The notes beneath the pieces are model-generated. The model saw only the letters and a program-made list of their open reading frames with translations, did not search any database and was not told the DNA's origin. The position numbers and the translations under genes were made by a program. A stretch of 64,000 nucleotides of DNA from Natronomonas aquatica (GTDB lineage: Archaea; Halobacteriota; Halobacteria; Halobacteriales; Haloarculaceae), in the NCBI RefSeq assembly GCF_024449025.1, contig NZ_JAHLKM010000005.1:49605-113604 (forward strand), written 5' to 3'. Positions 50,294 through 59,235 of this stretch are shown here, in pieces (positions within the stretch are counted from its first letter, which is position 1; each line of letters begins with the position of its first letter).

Positions 50294-51667
50294 ATGTCGG
50301 AGTCAGCGCTCTCCGAGGACACCCGAGCCGGCCCGGACGGTGTCGACGGAGGCTCGACGCTCGTCACCATCGAGGACCTGTTTTCGGACCTCTCCGAACT
50401 GACGGCCGATGACTCCAGCGCCGAAACCCGAAGCGAGATACGGGATATCGCACACCTGCTCGCGGAGGCCCACGAGCGGGGGTTGATCGAACCGAGCGCC
50501 CCTGACCTCCGGGTTCGCGATGCCGCGGAAGCGTTCGTCGGGAGCGTGATCTTCGCCTCCCCGCTGCTCGTCGAGGACGGCATCGTCGATATCGCCGATC
50601 ACCTCTTCGGGACGACCCCCTATGGCGTTCCGGTCTTCCTGATTGCGAACACGTGTTTCGTGGTCCTGATGACGTACGCGCTGATCGAGTGGACCGGCCG
50701 GGACAAAGGGGAAGCGCGAATGCTCCTCGGCGTCGTTCCGGTCCGTCTCGTGATGACGCTCGTCGTCTCGTTTCTCGTCGCGACGGTACTGATGACGGTC
50801 TGGGGACGCGTCGGCGGGTGGCAATCGCCCATCGAGGCGATCGCCCGTATCAACGTCCTCTGGACCGTCGGGACGCTGGGGGCGGCCCTCGGCGATATCC
50901 TCTCGGAAGGCGATCCCGCCGTCGTGACGAGAGCGGGTGAATCGGCGCGATCCGATCGACGGCCCGCACCCGAAATCGTCGACAGGATCGCCACCACCGA
51001 CAGCGAGACCGGATCGGCCTCGGCGCTGTCCGATAGCGAACTCGTCGACGCGATCCACGGGGAGTTCGACGACCTCGAGTCGGTCGTCGACGACTCCGCC
51101 GATCGGCGGGAAATAAACCGGATCCGGAACCAGACGATCCAGGCGGCGTTCGACGATGAGATCCAGAAATACACGTCCCGGGACATCGCGGAGGCGTTCG
51201 TCGGCAGCATCTTCTTTTCGAGCCCGTTTCTCGTCGAGGACGGCGTCTTCGACGTCGCGGCGTTCTTTCTCTCGTTTCGGATCGGATATTTCCCGGTGTA
51301 TTTCCTCCTCAACACGGCGTTCGTCCCCGTGATGATTCTGGCGCTCGTCTACTGGGCGGGGCCGAAGGACGTCCGGATGTCGCGGCCGATATTCGGCGTG
51401 ATCCCCCGTCGGCTGGTCGGGACCGCCGCCGTCTCCTTTCTGACTGCGGCGGCGCTGATGGCGATGTGGGGGCGAGTCGGCGGCTGGGCGGATCCCGTTA
51501 TCGCGCTGGCCCGTATCAGCGTGGTCTGGACCGTCGCCTCGTTCGGCGCGGCCCTCGGGGACATCTTCCCCGGCGAGAGCTCCGGGACGGACATCAACGA
51601 CGACCTGGCGGCGATCGCCAGACTGGCCGTCGAGGGCGGGTCGATCGACCGCTCCCGGGAGCGATAA
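50294..51667 (+). CDS. Tandem DUF2391-type integral membrane protein
   Basis: The 457-residue protein contains two copies of one membrane module. The first (about 76-215) starts VRDAAEAFVGSVIFASPLLVEDGIVD; the second (about 298-435) starts SRDIAEAFVGSIFFSSPFLVEDGVFD. Each continues with matching helices (GVPVFLIANTCFVVLMTY / YFPVYFLLNTAFVPVMIL), an arginine-rich loop and MTVWGRVGGW / MAMWGRVGGW. Most members of this family have one module; this is an internal duplication. The function is unknown. The region between the modules (about 216-290) is acidic and soluble. Confidence 0.75.
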   Translation: MSESALSEDTRAGPDGVDGGSTLVTIEDLFSDLSELTADDSSAETRSEIRDIAHLLAEAHERGLIEPSAPDLRVRDAAEAFVGSVIFASPLLVEDGIVDIADHLFGTTPYGVPVFLIANTCFVVLMTYALIEWTGRDKGEARMLLGVVPVRLVMTLVVSFLVATVLMTVWGRVGGWQSPIEAIARINVLWTVGTLGAALGDILSEGDPAVVTRAGESARSDRRPAPEIVDRIATTDSETGSASALSDSELVDAIHGEFDDLESVVDDSADRREINRIRNQTIQAAFDDEIQKYTSRDIAEAFVGSIFFSSPFLVEDGVFDVAAFFLSFRIGYFPVYFLLNTAFVPVMILALVYWAGPKDVRMSRPIFGVIPRRLVGTAAVSFLTAAALMAMWGRVGGWADPVIALARISVVWTVASFGAALGDIFPGESSGTDINDDLAAIARLAVEGGSIDRSRER

Positions 51668-51834
51668 CACGACCGCTCGACCACGGAGCGAGAGGCCAAC
51701 ACATCTCACTCGAGGGCGCCGGGCGCTGGGCGAAACCGACGGCTTAATACGTCGCCCAGCCGACTTATCAACCGGTTAGTTTCGAACGATGAGCCGCCCT
51801 CGAACGCGTCCCCGTCGGTCGAGTACATAGATTA

Positions 51835-53469
51835 ATGCCCACCTCCGCCCCCAGCCGATCGCTTCGCGTCGGAATCGCCCTTCTCGTCGTCGTTTCGGCC
51901 CTCGTCGCCGGGACAGGTGGCGCGATCGCACAGAGCCAAGAGTCCGGGCAGGTGATCGGCGAGCCACAGATTTCCTTCGGGACCCAGACCGGCGAGGTGG
52001 CCGCCGGCACGGCGACCGATCTCACCATCACCATCAGAAACCGGGCACGGCTCCAGAAGGGCGGGCCCGAACAGCACGAAGAACGGGTCACGACCGCCCG
52101 GGCGATGACGGTGGAGTTCGAGGACGGGAACGTCCCGATCGACGTCGACACCGGAGAGATCTCGGTCGGCAACGTGCCGACCGGGGCGACCTCGAGTACA
52201 GTCCCGATCACGATAGAGGAAGGCACCGATCCGGGCAGCTACGAGATCCCCGTCGAATACGAGTACCAGTACACCCGGATCGCCGACTACGACCAGTTCG
52301 GCGTCGATTACAGTGATCGGACGCGGACGCGCGAGGGGAGTATTACGGTCGAGGTGACCGAGGACGCCCGCTTCGTGGTCGTCGACACCGACGCGACCGC
52401 ACAGATCGGCGACGAAAACGACGTCTCGCTGACGCTCCGGAACACCGGGGCGGATCCCGCCCGAGACGCGAGCGTCGACGCCGAATCACAGAGCGACGCG
52501 TTGACTTTCGATTCCGACGGGAGTTCCTCGACGGGGTTCGTCGGCGACTGGCCGGCCGGCGAGACCCGCACCGTCAACTACAGCGTGACGCTCTCCGACG
52601 ACGCCGCCCTGCGCGGATACGCCCTCGGTCTCAACGTCGACTACACCGACACGGACGGCATCGCCCGGACGTCCGAACCCATCACGACCGGCGTGCAGAC
52701 GATCGAAGCACAGTCCTTCGCGATCGATGATATCGGCTCGTCGCTCCGCGTCGGCGAGGACGGCGACGTCAGGGGAACCGTCACCAACACCGGGCCCCAG
52801 CCCGCCGACAACGTCGTCGTTCGTTACGCCGACGATTCGACCACCGTGACGCCGAGAGAGGACTCGGTCGCGGTCGGGACGCTGGAGGCCGGCGAATCGG
52901 CGGACTTCCGGCTGCCGTTGGATGTGAGCACCGACGCCGAAAGCGGGTCGAAGTCGTTCGATTTCGCCGTGCAGTACCGCAACCAGGACGACGACCAGCG
53001 GACCTACACGAAACTCGACGTGCTGGCTGACGTCGCCCCCCAACGCGACCAGTTCGACGTCGAACTCGAAGACCGGACGATCGAACCCGGCGGCTCGCGG
53101 ACGATCTCGGTGACGGTAACGAACAACCTCGACGAAACGGCAACCGACGTCGAGGGGCGCCTCTTCGCCGACGACCCGCTCGACACTGGGTCGACCGACA
53201 CGGGCTACGTCGAATCGATCGAGCCCGGCGAGACGGCCACGATGACCTTCGAGTTGACGGTCGCGGACTCGGCGACGCCACGGAAGACCTATCCGGTCTC
53301 TTTGGACTTCCGGTACGACGACGAGGACGGCAACAGCCAGCTCTCCGATACGGTCCGGGTCCCCATCGAAACCACGGAGGCCGCTGAGGGCGGGCTCCCG
53401 GTGGTACCGATCGTCGTCGTGGTCGTCATCGTCGCCGTCGGGGTTGGCCTGTGGTACCGGCGGCAGTGA
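51835..53469 (+). CDS. Secreted S-layer-domain (CARDB-like) protein, exporter-associated
   Basis: This 544-residue protein has a signal peptide (RSLRVGIALLVVVSALVAGTGGAIAQ), several immunoglobulin/CARDB-like beta repeats (VSLTLRNTGADPARDASVDA; VRGTVTNTGPQPADNVVVRY; ISVTVTNNLDETATDVEGRL), and a C-terminal membrane helix LPVVPIVVVVVIVAVGVGLWYRR. In haloarchaea such genes usually precede an RND/MMPL exporter, as here, though the exporter is ruined. It probably acts as an outer-surface partner of the transporter. Confidence 0.8.
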   Translation: MPTSAPSRSLRVGIALLVVVSALVAGTGGAIAQSQESGQVIGEPQISFGTQTGEVAAGTATDLTITIRNRARLQKGGPEQHEERVTTARAMTVEFEDGNVPIDVDTGEISVGNVPTGATSSTVPITIEEGTDPGSYEIPVEYEYQYTRIADYDQFGVDYSDRTRTREGSITVEVTEDARFVVVDTDATAQIGDENDVSLTLRNTGADPARDASVDAESQSDALTFDSDGSSSTGFVGDWPAGETRTVNYSVTLSDDAALRGYALGLNVDYTDTDGIARTSEPITTGVQTIEAQSFAIDDIGSSLRVGEDGDVRGTVTNTGPQPADNVVVRYADDSTTVTPREDSVAVGTLEAGESADFRLPLDVSTDAESGSKSFDFAVQYRNQDDDQRTYTKLDVLADVAPQRDQFDVELEDRTIEPGGSRTISVTVTNNLDETATDVEGRLFADDPLDTGSTDTGYVESIEPGETATMTFELTVADSATPRKTYPVSLDFRYDDEDGNSQLSDTVRVPIETTEAAEGGLPVVPIVVVVVIVAVGVGLWYRRQ

Positions 53470-54034
53470 TCGATAGCCGGCTCCCGGATCGAAGCGGCGA
53501 CGAGACGCCTCAACGGAGCGATCGTCGACAGCCCGCGGCAGATCGTCGTCTTTCTCGTGCTCACCGTCCTGTTCGCGGGCGGGGTCAGATTCATCAGCAT
53601 CGAGACCGATTCCACCGATTCGTTCACCGAGGATCTGCTCGAACAGCAGGCCATCGACGCGGTGAACGAGGAGTTCGAGCCGCCGTTTGAGCCAGACAGC
53701 GAATCGACACAACTCATTCATACGGGCGATAACGGTCTCACGAAGGGAGCGCTCGCTATCATGCCAGTTCTCAAGGACTTCGGCCTGCTGATAGCGCTGA
53801 GTGTCGCATACTCCTTCGGAATGGCCGTGACTCGCGTTGCTGGCCGCAGTACTGCTGTGGGCTCGCTACGAGGAAGCTGACCTGTTCGCGAATCTGATCA
53901 TCACGCCGCTGTGGTATCTGGGGTTCAGCTTCCTCTTCGGGATGACGGTGCTTGCTGAGGTGACGTATTACGTCGGGTGCAAAAGCCGAGGCAGGGCCAA
54001 CGACCTAGTGGTCGGATACGACCTGAGCGGCTAA
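53470..54034 (+). pseudogene. RND/MMPL transporter remnant
   Basis: Directly after the surface-protein stop, in the same frame, are the N-terminal helix and first extracytoplasmic part of an RND exporter: VDSPRQIVVFLVLTVLFAGG, SIETDSTDSFTEDLLEQQAI, NEEFEPPFEPDSESTQLIHT. The next residues jump straight to a C-terminal-like segment (GALAIMPVLKDFGLLIALSVAY), so the central 600-700 residues are gone. A frameshift near 53835 moves it to another frame (VLLWARYEEADLFANLIITPLWYLGF). No start codon precedes the first part. It is a deletion-and-frameshift pseudogene. Confidence 0.75.
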
Positions 54035-54292
54035 CGAAAAACGTCCTCAAAAAGTACGTCCGATAAGGGGCTGGTGTCGGTACCGTCACAGCGAGTTCAC
54101 TACCGGGAATGGCCGGCGCGGCGGTCTGTGTCGTCCTCGGAGCCGTGGTACTGTGGGATGAGATGACCGAGCGTGGACGGAACGCAGAGAGATACGGGCC
54201 GTTGAGCTACTGGTCGCCGTTTCCGAACCGCCGCCACGGCCGGAAGACGCCGAGACAAGCCGAGCCGCAGAACCGAGCCCGCCAACGGACGG
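54035..54292. other. Stretch without supported gene
   Basis: A frame from an ATG at 54109 reads AGAAVCVVLGAVVLWDEMTER and then basic, low-complexity residues before running antisense into uppP. It shows one hydrophobic helix and no domain. I do not call it. Confidence 0.35.
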
Positions 54293-55114
54293 TCACAGGA
54301 CAGCGAGGCCACCGACGACGGCGAGCCCGCCCAAACCGAGACAGACCTGCCAGAAGGGGACCCGTTCGACGAACCGCATCAACGCGTCGATTGTGACGAA
54401 CCCGACGACGGCGCTGACGGCGAGCGCGACGGCGGCCGCAGCAGGTGAGATCCCGGGCAGCCCGTCACCGCTGAGGACGACGAGGAGCGCCGCGCCGAGA
54501 CTCGCCGGGATCGACAACAAAAACGAAAGCCGCAACGATGTCGTGCCGCTGTAGCCACGAAGCAAAAGGACGCTGACGGTCGTCCCCGATCGAGAGATAC
54601 CGGGGAGGATCGTCACGCCCTGCAGCCCGCCAACCAACAGCGTATCCGAAAGCGTCGGCGTCTCCTTCGGGTCGATATCGATGGCCTCGCTGGCCCGCTG
54701 GAGCAGCCCCGTGCTGATCAACAGCCCCCCAATAACGGCGATAAACAGCCCGCTGGCGAGCCCGGAGACGGCCGCCCGGAGCGTGAGATACAGCGGGATC
54801 CCCACGACCCCGGTCGCCGCACTCGCCAGCCCGATGAACGTGATCTCGGCGTTATCCTCGCTGTAGGCGGTCCACGGCCGCCATCCGGGGAGGTGTTCGA
54901 GTGCCGTTTTGATATCCGCCCGGTAGTACGTGGCCGCGGACAGAATCGTCCCGAGCTGGACGAACAACGCGAGATCGACGGCGACGGCGGGGTCGATATC
55001 GGACACGAGCGTCACGGCGATCGAGACGTTGCCCTGACTGGAGATCGGCAACCACTCAAGGACGCCCTGAACGAACCCGATGAGGATCGCAAACAGTAGT
55101 TCGGCGCGATTCAC
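54293..55114 (-). CDS. uppP: Undecaprenyl-diphosphatase-like protein (UppP/BacA)
   Basis: This 273-residue membrane protein has the family motifs GFVQGVLEWLPISSQGNVS (about 13-31, the catalytic E-x3-E-type region with QG-x-x-EWLPISSxG) and ILPGISRSGTTVSVLLL (about 168-184). It has about eight helices. It dephosphorylates polyprenyl diphosphate to recycle the lipid carrier. In archaea the carrier is a dolichol type and the enzyme serves glycan assembly. It lies next to the STT3-like gene (divergent), supporting that role. ATG 55114 is chosen. Confidence 0.92.
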   Translation of the reverse strand: MNRAELLFAILIGFVQGVLEWLPISSQGNVSIAVTLVSDIDPAVAVDLALFVQLGTILSAATYYRADIKTALEHLPGWRPWTAYSEDNAEITFIGLASAATGVVGIPLYLTLRAAVSGLASGLFIAVIGGLLISTGLLQRASEAIDIDPKETPTLSDTLLVGGLQGVTILPGISRSGTTVSVLLLRGYSGTTSLRLSFLLSIPASLGAALLVVLSGDGLPGISPAAAAVALAVSAVVGFVTIDALMRFVERVPFWQVCLGLGGLAVVGGLAVL

Positions 55115-55296
55115 GTACTGGTGGCTGTACGGGGGCAGGTAAAAACGACGGCGGTTTCAGTGTCAGCGTCTGTCGCGGTGGCGTCAGCTTCTGCAAGCAG
55201 CACCGCAGCGACCACCGGAAGCGAGGAGCGCAGTAGGGAGGGAAGGTGGGGCAGCGAACAAAAAATAAAAGACCGCTCCAGCCACGCACACTAACA

Positions 55297-57675
55297 ATGC
55301 CGACGCCCGAAGAAGTAAACGAGCGAACCCGTGGATTTCTTCGGGACCACCCGGACGCTCACTCGGCAGTTGAAAAGCTTCTCGAACGCGAGGAGACGAA
55401 ATCGTTGACCTTCGACGATGTCGAGCTTGATTCGGGACGCTTTGGCGAGCTTGTCTCTCGGGGGATCGTCGAACAGACCGACGGTGGAGGGTATCGGCTG
55501 CGACATCCCGAGGCGATCGAGGCGGCGTTAGCCGGCGAGTCGATCGAATCCGAGACCGGCCCGTCGGTGAACGTCCAGCGGCTCCGGTCGGCGTTGATTG
55601 AGTTTGCTTCGCTTCGTGAACTCGGCGGCCTCCTCGGTGTACTCGTACTCGTGGCCGGTGCTCGACTGCTGGCCTACGACGATGTCTTTCGAGACGGGCA
55701 CGTCGTCTCGCCGGGGAACGACCCGTACTATTATCGGTACTGGCAGGAACAGTTACTCGCCCGCTCCGACGGCGTGGCTGACGTTGAAGTGCTCGCTGAT
55801 ATCGGGGGCGCTGCAACCGGTCGCCCACTGACTCATACACTTAATTGGTGGCTTGCTGAACTCCTCGGCGGAACCCCCGAGGCGGCCGCGACAGTCGCGG
55901 CCTGGCTGCCCGTTATCGGGGCCGTCGCTCTCGGCTGTGTGGTGTATGTACTGGCAAAGCTACTCACCGGGGACAGTCGTGTCGGGATGCTTGCGGTCGC
56001 TTTTTTGGGATTAGCACCGGTACACGTCGTGTACACGCACGCCGGGTTTTTAGAACACCGTCTTCACCAATATTTCTGGCTGGGCGTGCTTGTGTTGGCG
56101 TTGAGTTGGCTCGCCGTTGACCTACAGCGGCGGCGTGAGAGTCGAACGGAGAATATAGTTGCCGCCAAGTGCCATCTCCGATCGCGGTCTTCGTGGATCG
56201 TTGCCGGCGTCGTTGCGTTTGCTGTCGGGGCCTCAGCGCATATTTGGACCGGCTCGCCACTGACGTTCGTTCCGGTTGCGATATATATCGCGCTGCGAAC
56301 CGTTTCGGATGTCAGAGCCGATGTCCCGCCGCTTTTCGCCAACGGGCCAGCGATCGTCGGGCTCGCTGGCGGAAGCCTACTAGCGATCGGCGCACACGTC
56401 GGCCTCGGCTGGCACAACTCTCTCGCTGCGCTCACGCCGGCGCTGGTTGCGGTCGGTGCCGTCGCTGTCATCGGAGTCGGGGAGCTGTGGCACCGACTCG
56501 AGCGTCCCGCATACGAACTGCTTGCGATAGAGGGGGTCGTCGCGATCGCCGGCCTCGCTGGCCTGTTTGTTTTTGAGTTGATCGAGCCCAGCCGGATAAC
56601 TAACAGTCTTACTCAGGTGTTCTTCCGGGAGGGGGCGACAGAAACAACCTCGCTTTTCGCTGTCAAGCACGCGGTCATTCTTGGACCGCTCTGGCAGATC
56701 GGACTCCCGTACTATTTCGGTCTCGCTGCGCTGGCGGTCGCGACGACGCTCGTTGTCCAGCGTTATGAGCCAGCGTGGCTCCTTTCGGTCTGTTTCGCGT
56801 GGTACTACATGGCTTTGGCAGCGTTTCAGGTTCGATTCGCCGCCCAACTAGTACTGTTCAGTTCGCTGTTTGCCGCCGTCAGCGGGGTATATTTGCTGGC
56901 CCACATCGGGTTAATTCGTTCATTCGTTCCCTTTGCCCGGGATGAAGCAGAACGTGACAAACCCTTCAAGATCCCAGGCGGCCGCACGTCCGGGTATTTG
57001 TTCGGCACTATCGGGTTACTCTTGATTTTGAATCTTATTTTAGTCCCCTCGCTTGTCGGGCAGGTAACCTACAGCGACGAGCAGTTCGAAGCGGCACTCA
57101 CGATCGACGAACACGCCGACGAAATGGACCGATCGTACCCCGAGACAGCTGTCGACACTGCGTGGGGCGATGTTCGGATGTATAATTACTTCGTCAACGG
57201 TGAATCGAGTAGCTACGGGAGCCGATACGAACAGCTGTTAGGGGCCGAGCATCCCGATGGGCGAGCCGATGGACTCCGGCAAAATGGGAAATACGTCGTT
57301 GTCAGCGAACGTGAGGACCCCTCCTCAGAGAGCTACGAAATTCTCTTCGAGGGCCTCGGCGTCGGCCATGGAGATGTTGAAACCACCAGCGGTCGGTTCC
57401 AGCCGGTATACGTGGGTGACTCTCATCGAGCATTCACCGTCGTTGAGGGGGCGGTACTGAACGTGAGTAGCTCAACTGCAACCTCGGTAACCGCGTCAAC
57501 GGTTCTCGAGGTCAATGACGAAGAGATCATGTATGAACGACACGGCGAGATCGAAAACGGATACGTCGAAATTCGAGTCGCCCATCCCGGAGAGTACACT
57601 ATCGGCACCGAATCCCGGACCGTCAACGAGACAGCTGTCCACACCGGCGAACAGATCGAAGTGCATCTGGACTGA
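55297..57675 (+). CDS. STT3/AglB-like membrane oligosaccharyltransferase homologue with N-terminal winged-helix-like domain
   Basis: This 792-residue protein has an N-terminal soluble domain (about 1-85: FLRDHPDAHSAVEKLLEREE, FGELVSRGIVEQTDGGGYRLRHPEA) that resembles a wHTH. About eleven membrane helices follow (about 105-590), with the STT3-like HVVSPGNDPYYYRYW acidic motif (Asp142), then an extracellular C-terminal domain. Canonical AglB/STT3 proteins have WWDYG; here the corresponding site reads AWGDVRMYNYFVNGESSSYG (Trp623), so WWDYG is absent. It is a distinct branch, and glycosyltransferase activity is unproved. It diverges from uppP. The start at ATG 55297 fits AAAATAAAA at about 55262. 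Confidence 0.8.
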   Translation: MPTPEEVNERTRGFLRDHPDAHSAVEKLLEREETKSLTFDDVELDSGRFGELVSRGIVEQTDGGGYRLRHPEAIEAALAGESIESETGPSVNVQRLRSALIEFASLRELGGLLGVLVLVAGARLLAYDDVFRDGHVVSPGNDPYYYRYWQEQLLARSDGVADVEVLADIGGAATGRPLTHTLNWWLAELLGGTPEAAATVAAWLPVIGAVALGCVVYVLAKLLTGDSRVGMLAVAFLGLAPVHVVYTHAGFLEHRLHQYFWLGVLVLALSWLAVDLQRRRESRTENIVAAKCHLRSRSSWIVAGVVAFAVGASAHIWTGSPLTFVPVAIYIALRTVSDVRADVPPLFANGPAIVGLAGGSLLAIGAHVGLGWHNSLAALTPALVAVGAVAVIGVGELWHRLERPAYELLAIEGVVAIAGLAGLFVFELIEPSRITNSLTQVFFREGATETTSLFAVKHAVILGPLWQIGLPYYFGLAALAVATTLVVQRYEPAWLLSVCFAWYYMALAAFQVRFAAQLVLFSSLFAAVSGVYLLAHIGLIRSFVPFARDEAERDKPFKIPGGRTSGYLFGTIGLLLILNLILVPSLVGQVTYSDEQFEAALTIDEHADEMDRSYPETAVDTAWGDVRMYNYFVNGESSSYGSRYEQLLGAEHPDGRADGLRQNGKYVVVSEREDPSSESYEILFEGLGVGHGDVETTSGRFQPVYVGDSHRAFTVVEGAVLNVSSSTATSVTASTVLEVNDEEIMYERHGEIENGYVEIRVAHPGEYTIGTESRTVNETAVHTGEQIEVHLD

Positions 57676-57712
57676 TCGGTCAGTCATCTATGGACCCGTT
57701 CAGGCGGTCAGA

Positions 57713-57805
57713 GTGATATCCGATTCAGCGCCCACCGACAACCGCATCGTCGTCGATCAACGCGACTACGTTGCAAGTCACGTATTTGAAGACGTGATTG
57801 TTACT
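57713..57805 (+). pseudogene. Possible N-terminal gene fragment cut by the TnpB element
   Basis: A GTG at 57713 opens a frame reading ISDSAPTDNRIVVDQRDYVA then SHVFEDVIVTAS before it enters the right end of the insertion element. The peptide has coding-like composition, but no family is recognised. It is plausibly the 5' stub of a gene next to the STT3-like gene. Confidence 0.3.
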
Positions 57806-59216
57806 GCGTCAATCGCCTCGGGGTCAAGCCCCGAGGCTTGTCAGTGGACTCCCGCTCTATCCGCGTAACGCGGTAGGTCGAAAGTGACCATTCGCGTTCA
57901 ATGTCCCTGACTTGAGGGCCAATTGACTCGTGGCCCGTTCAGCACCAGACTTGAGCCAGTGCTGAACAAGTCGCCACCCGACGTTCCGAGCAGCGTTATA
58001 GTCGGCGTGCAACTGCTTCCCGCATTTCAGACACTCAAACCTGTCACCGTTACGGTTATGTTCGTGCGTGAATCCGCACTCACCGTGACTACATCGCTGG
58101 CTGGTATAGGCAGGAGCCACGTCATCTACGTCAATACCGTATTCTTCGGCTTTGTACTCAACGTGACGCCGAAGTTCACGGAACGCCCACTGCTGGAACT
58201 TGCTGGCGTTCGAGATGCGGTCTCGGATATGTTCCAAGTTCTCGAACGCAATCGCCGTACAGTCGTTTTCAACGGCTTCTCGAACAAGTGCTTTTGACAC
58301 TCTGTGAAGGTAGTCTGCGCTCCACCGGGCGAAACGACTGCCGATGCTCTTGATGGTGAGATGTGCCGACCGAGTTCCTGTCTGTCGCAGGTTGCCACGC
58401 CGACGTTCGTACTCGTCACGCTTGTGGTTGAGGTAGTCTGCATTGCCGAGGAACGCTCCAGTTGACGTGACGGCGAGGTAGCCATCCACGTTCAAATCGA
58501 CACCGAGAACCACTCCGTTCTCGGATGCTTCGTCGCTAGAATCAGGTTCGACTTCTTTCTTCACGGCGACGTGGAGGTAGTACGTGCCATCCCGTTTGTG
58601 GAGCGTTGCTTCGCCTTTCTCCCAGTCATCAGTCCAGTAGTCCTCAAACGGTGTCCCTTCTTCGTTGACTGGTGTGACATATTCGGCAGTCACGCGGTCG
58701 TCAACCGTTGCGAGAGATACGTGGTCGTCGTTGTACGTAATGGTTCGACCATTGTAGACGACAACTGTGCCTTTGAACTCAGGCTTGCTAGCGTTTTCAC
58801 CGTCTTCGATGATACGGTCTTTGCAGTTACCGAGTGCTGTGGCCGCAAGGTTGCGGGCACTCTGGACAAGACTGGATTGCAGAGAGAGTTTGTCACGAAC
58901 GTCAGCGTACGTTTCGTCGTGGAGTGTATTCTTCGTGTCCGTGATTTCGTAGGGGTTGTCGTTCCATCCGTGGTCAGCGACGTGTTGCGCTGCTTGACGG
59001 AATTGCTCGAACGTCTCATCGAGAACACTGTGTTTGTCCTCGGGAACGTCGAGCTTTATCTGGATGTTTCGGACAACCTCCATACTTCATAAGAGCAGTT
59101 AGAGATACTTGAATTTATATATAAGATGTGGGAGAGTTGGTCTTGCTATTCAGCGTGATTTGCATCGTCGAGTGTCGGCTTCCTCCCCGACCTCAAGGGT
59201 CGGGGTATCCGCCTCG
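57806..59216 (-). mobile_element. IS200/IS605-group element, TnpB-only (second copy type)
   Basis: It reads right to left. The left end at about 59172-59216 has GTGTCGGCTTCCTCCCCGACC/GGTCGGGG hairpin arms (59185-59205) followed by GCCTCGAC. The right end has a perfect hairpin CCTCGGGG/CCCCGAGG (57816-57836) followed by CTTGTCAGTGGACTCCCG. It holds one tnpB and no tnpA. Its left end is of the same design as the elements at 62.3-63.8 kb and 30.4 kb. The guide RNA region would be about 57950 leftward to 57806. Confidence 0.85.
57857..59083 (-). CDS. tnpB: TnpB RNA-guided endonuclease
   Basis: This 408-residue protein has a RuvC triad: Asp196 in LGVDLNVDGYLAV, a Glu in AIAFENLEHIRDR (about 281-284) and Asp361 in HADYNAARNVG. 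The zinc ribbon has Cys331, Cys336, Cys351 and Cys354 (CSHGECGF...CLKCGK). The N-terminal domain opens MEVVRNIQIKLDVPEDKHSVL. All key residues are present, so the nuclease is likely functional. It belongs to the same subfamily as the TnpB at 62.4-63.6 kb, but is clearly divergent from the 442-residue TnpB. Confidence 0.94.
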   Translation of the reverse strand: MEVVRNIQIKLDVPEDKHSVLDETFEQFRQAAQHVADHGWNDNPYEITDTKNTLHDETYADVRDKLSLQSSLVQSARNLAATALGNCKDRIIEDGENASKPEFKGTVVVYNGRTITYNDDHVSLATVDDRVTAEYVTPVNEEGTPFEDYWTDDWEKGEATLHKRDGTYYLHVAVKKEVEPDSSDEASENGVVLGVDLNVDGYLAVTSTGAFLGNADYLNHKRDEYERRRGNLRQTGTRSAHLTIKSIGSRFARWSADYLHRVSKALVREAVENDCTAIAFENLEHIRDRISNASKFQQWAFRELRRHVEYKAEEYGIDVDDVAPAYTSQRCSHGECGFTHEHNRNGDRFECLKCGKQLHADYNAARNVGWRLVQHWLKSGAERATSQLALKSGTLNANGHFRPTALRG

Positions 59217-59235
59217 ACAGCCGATGAAGCAACTG

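Noticed and set aside
54109-54396. Frame starting AGAAVCVVLGAVVLWDEM
   Set aside because: One hydrophobic helix followed by low-complexity basic sequence antisense to uppP; no support as a gene.
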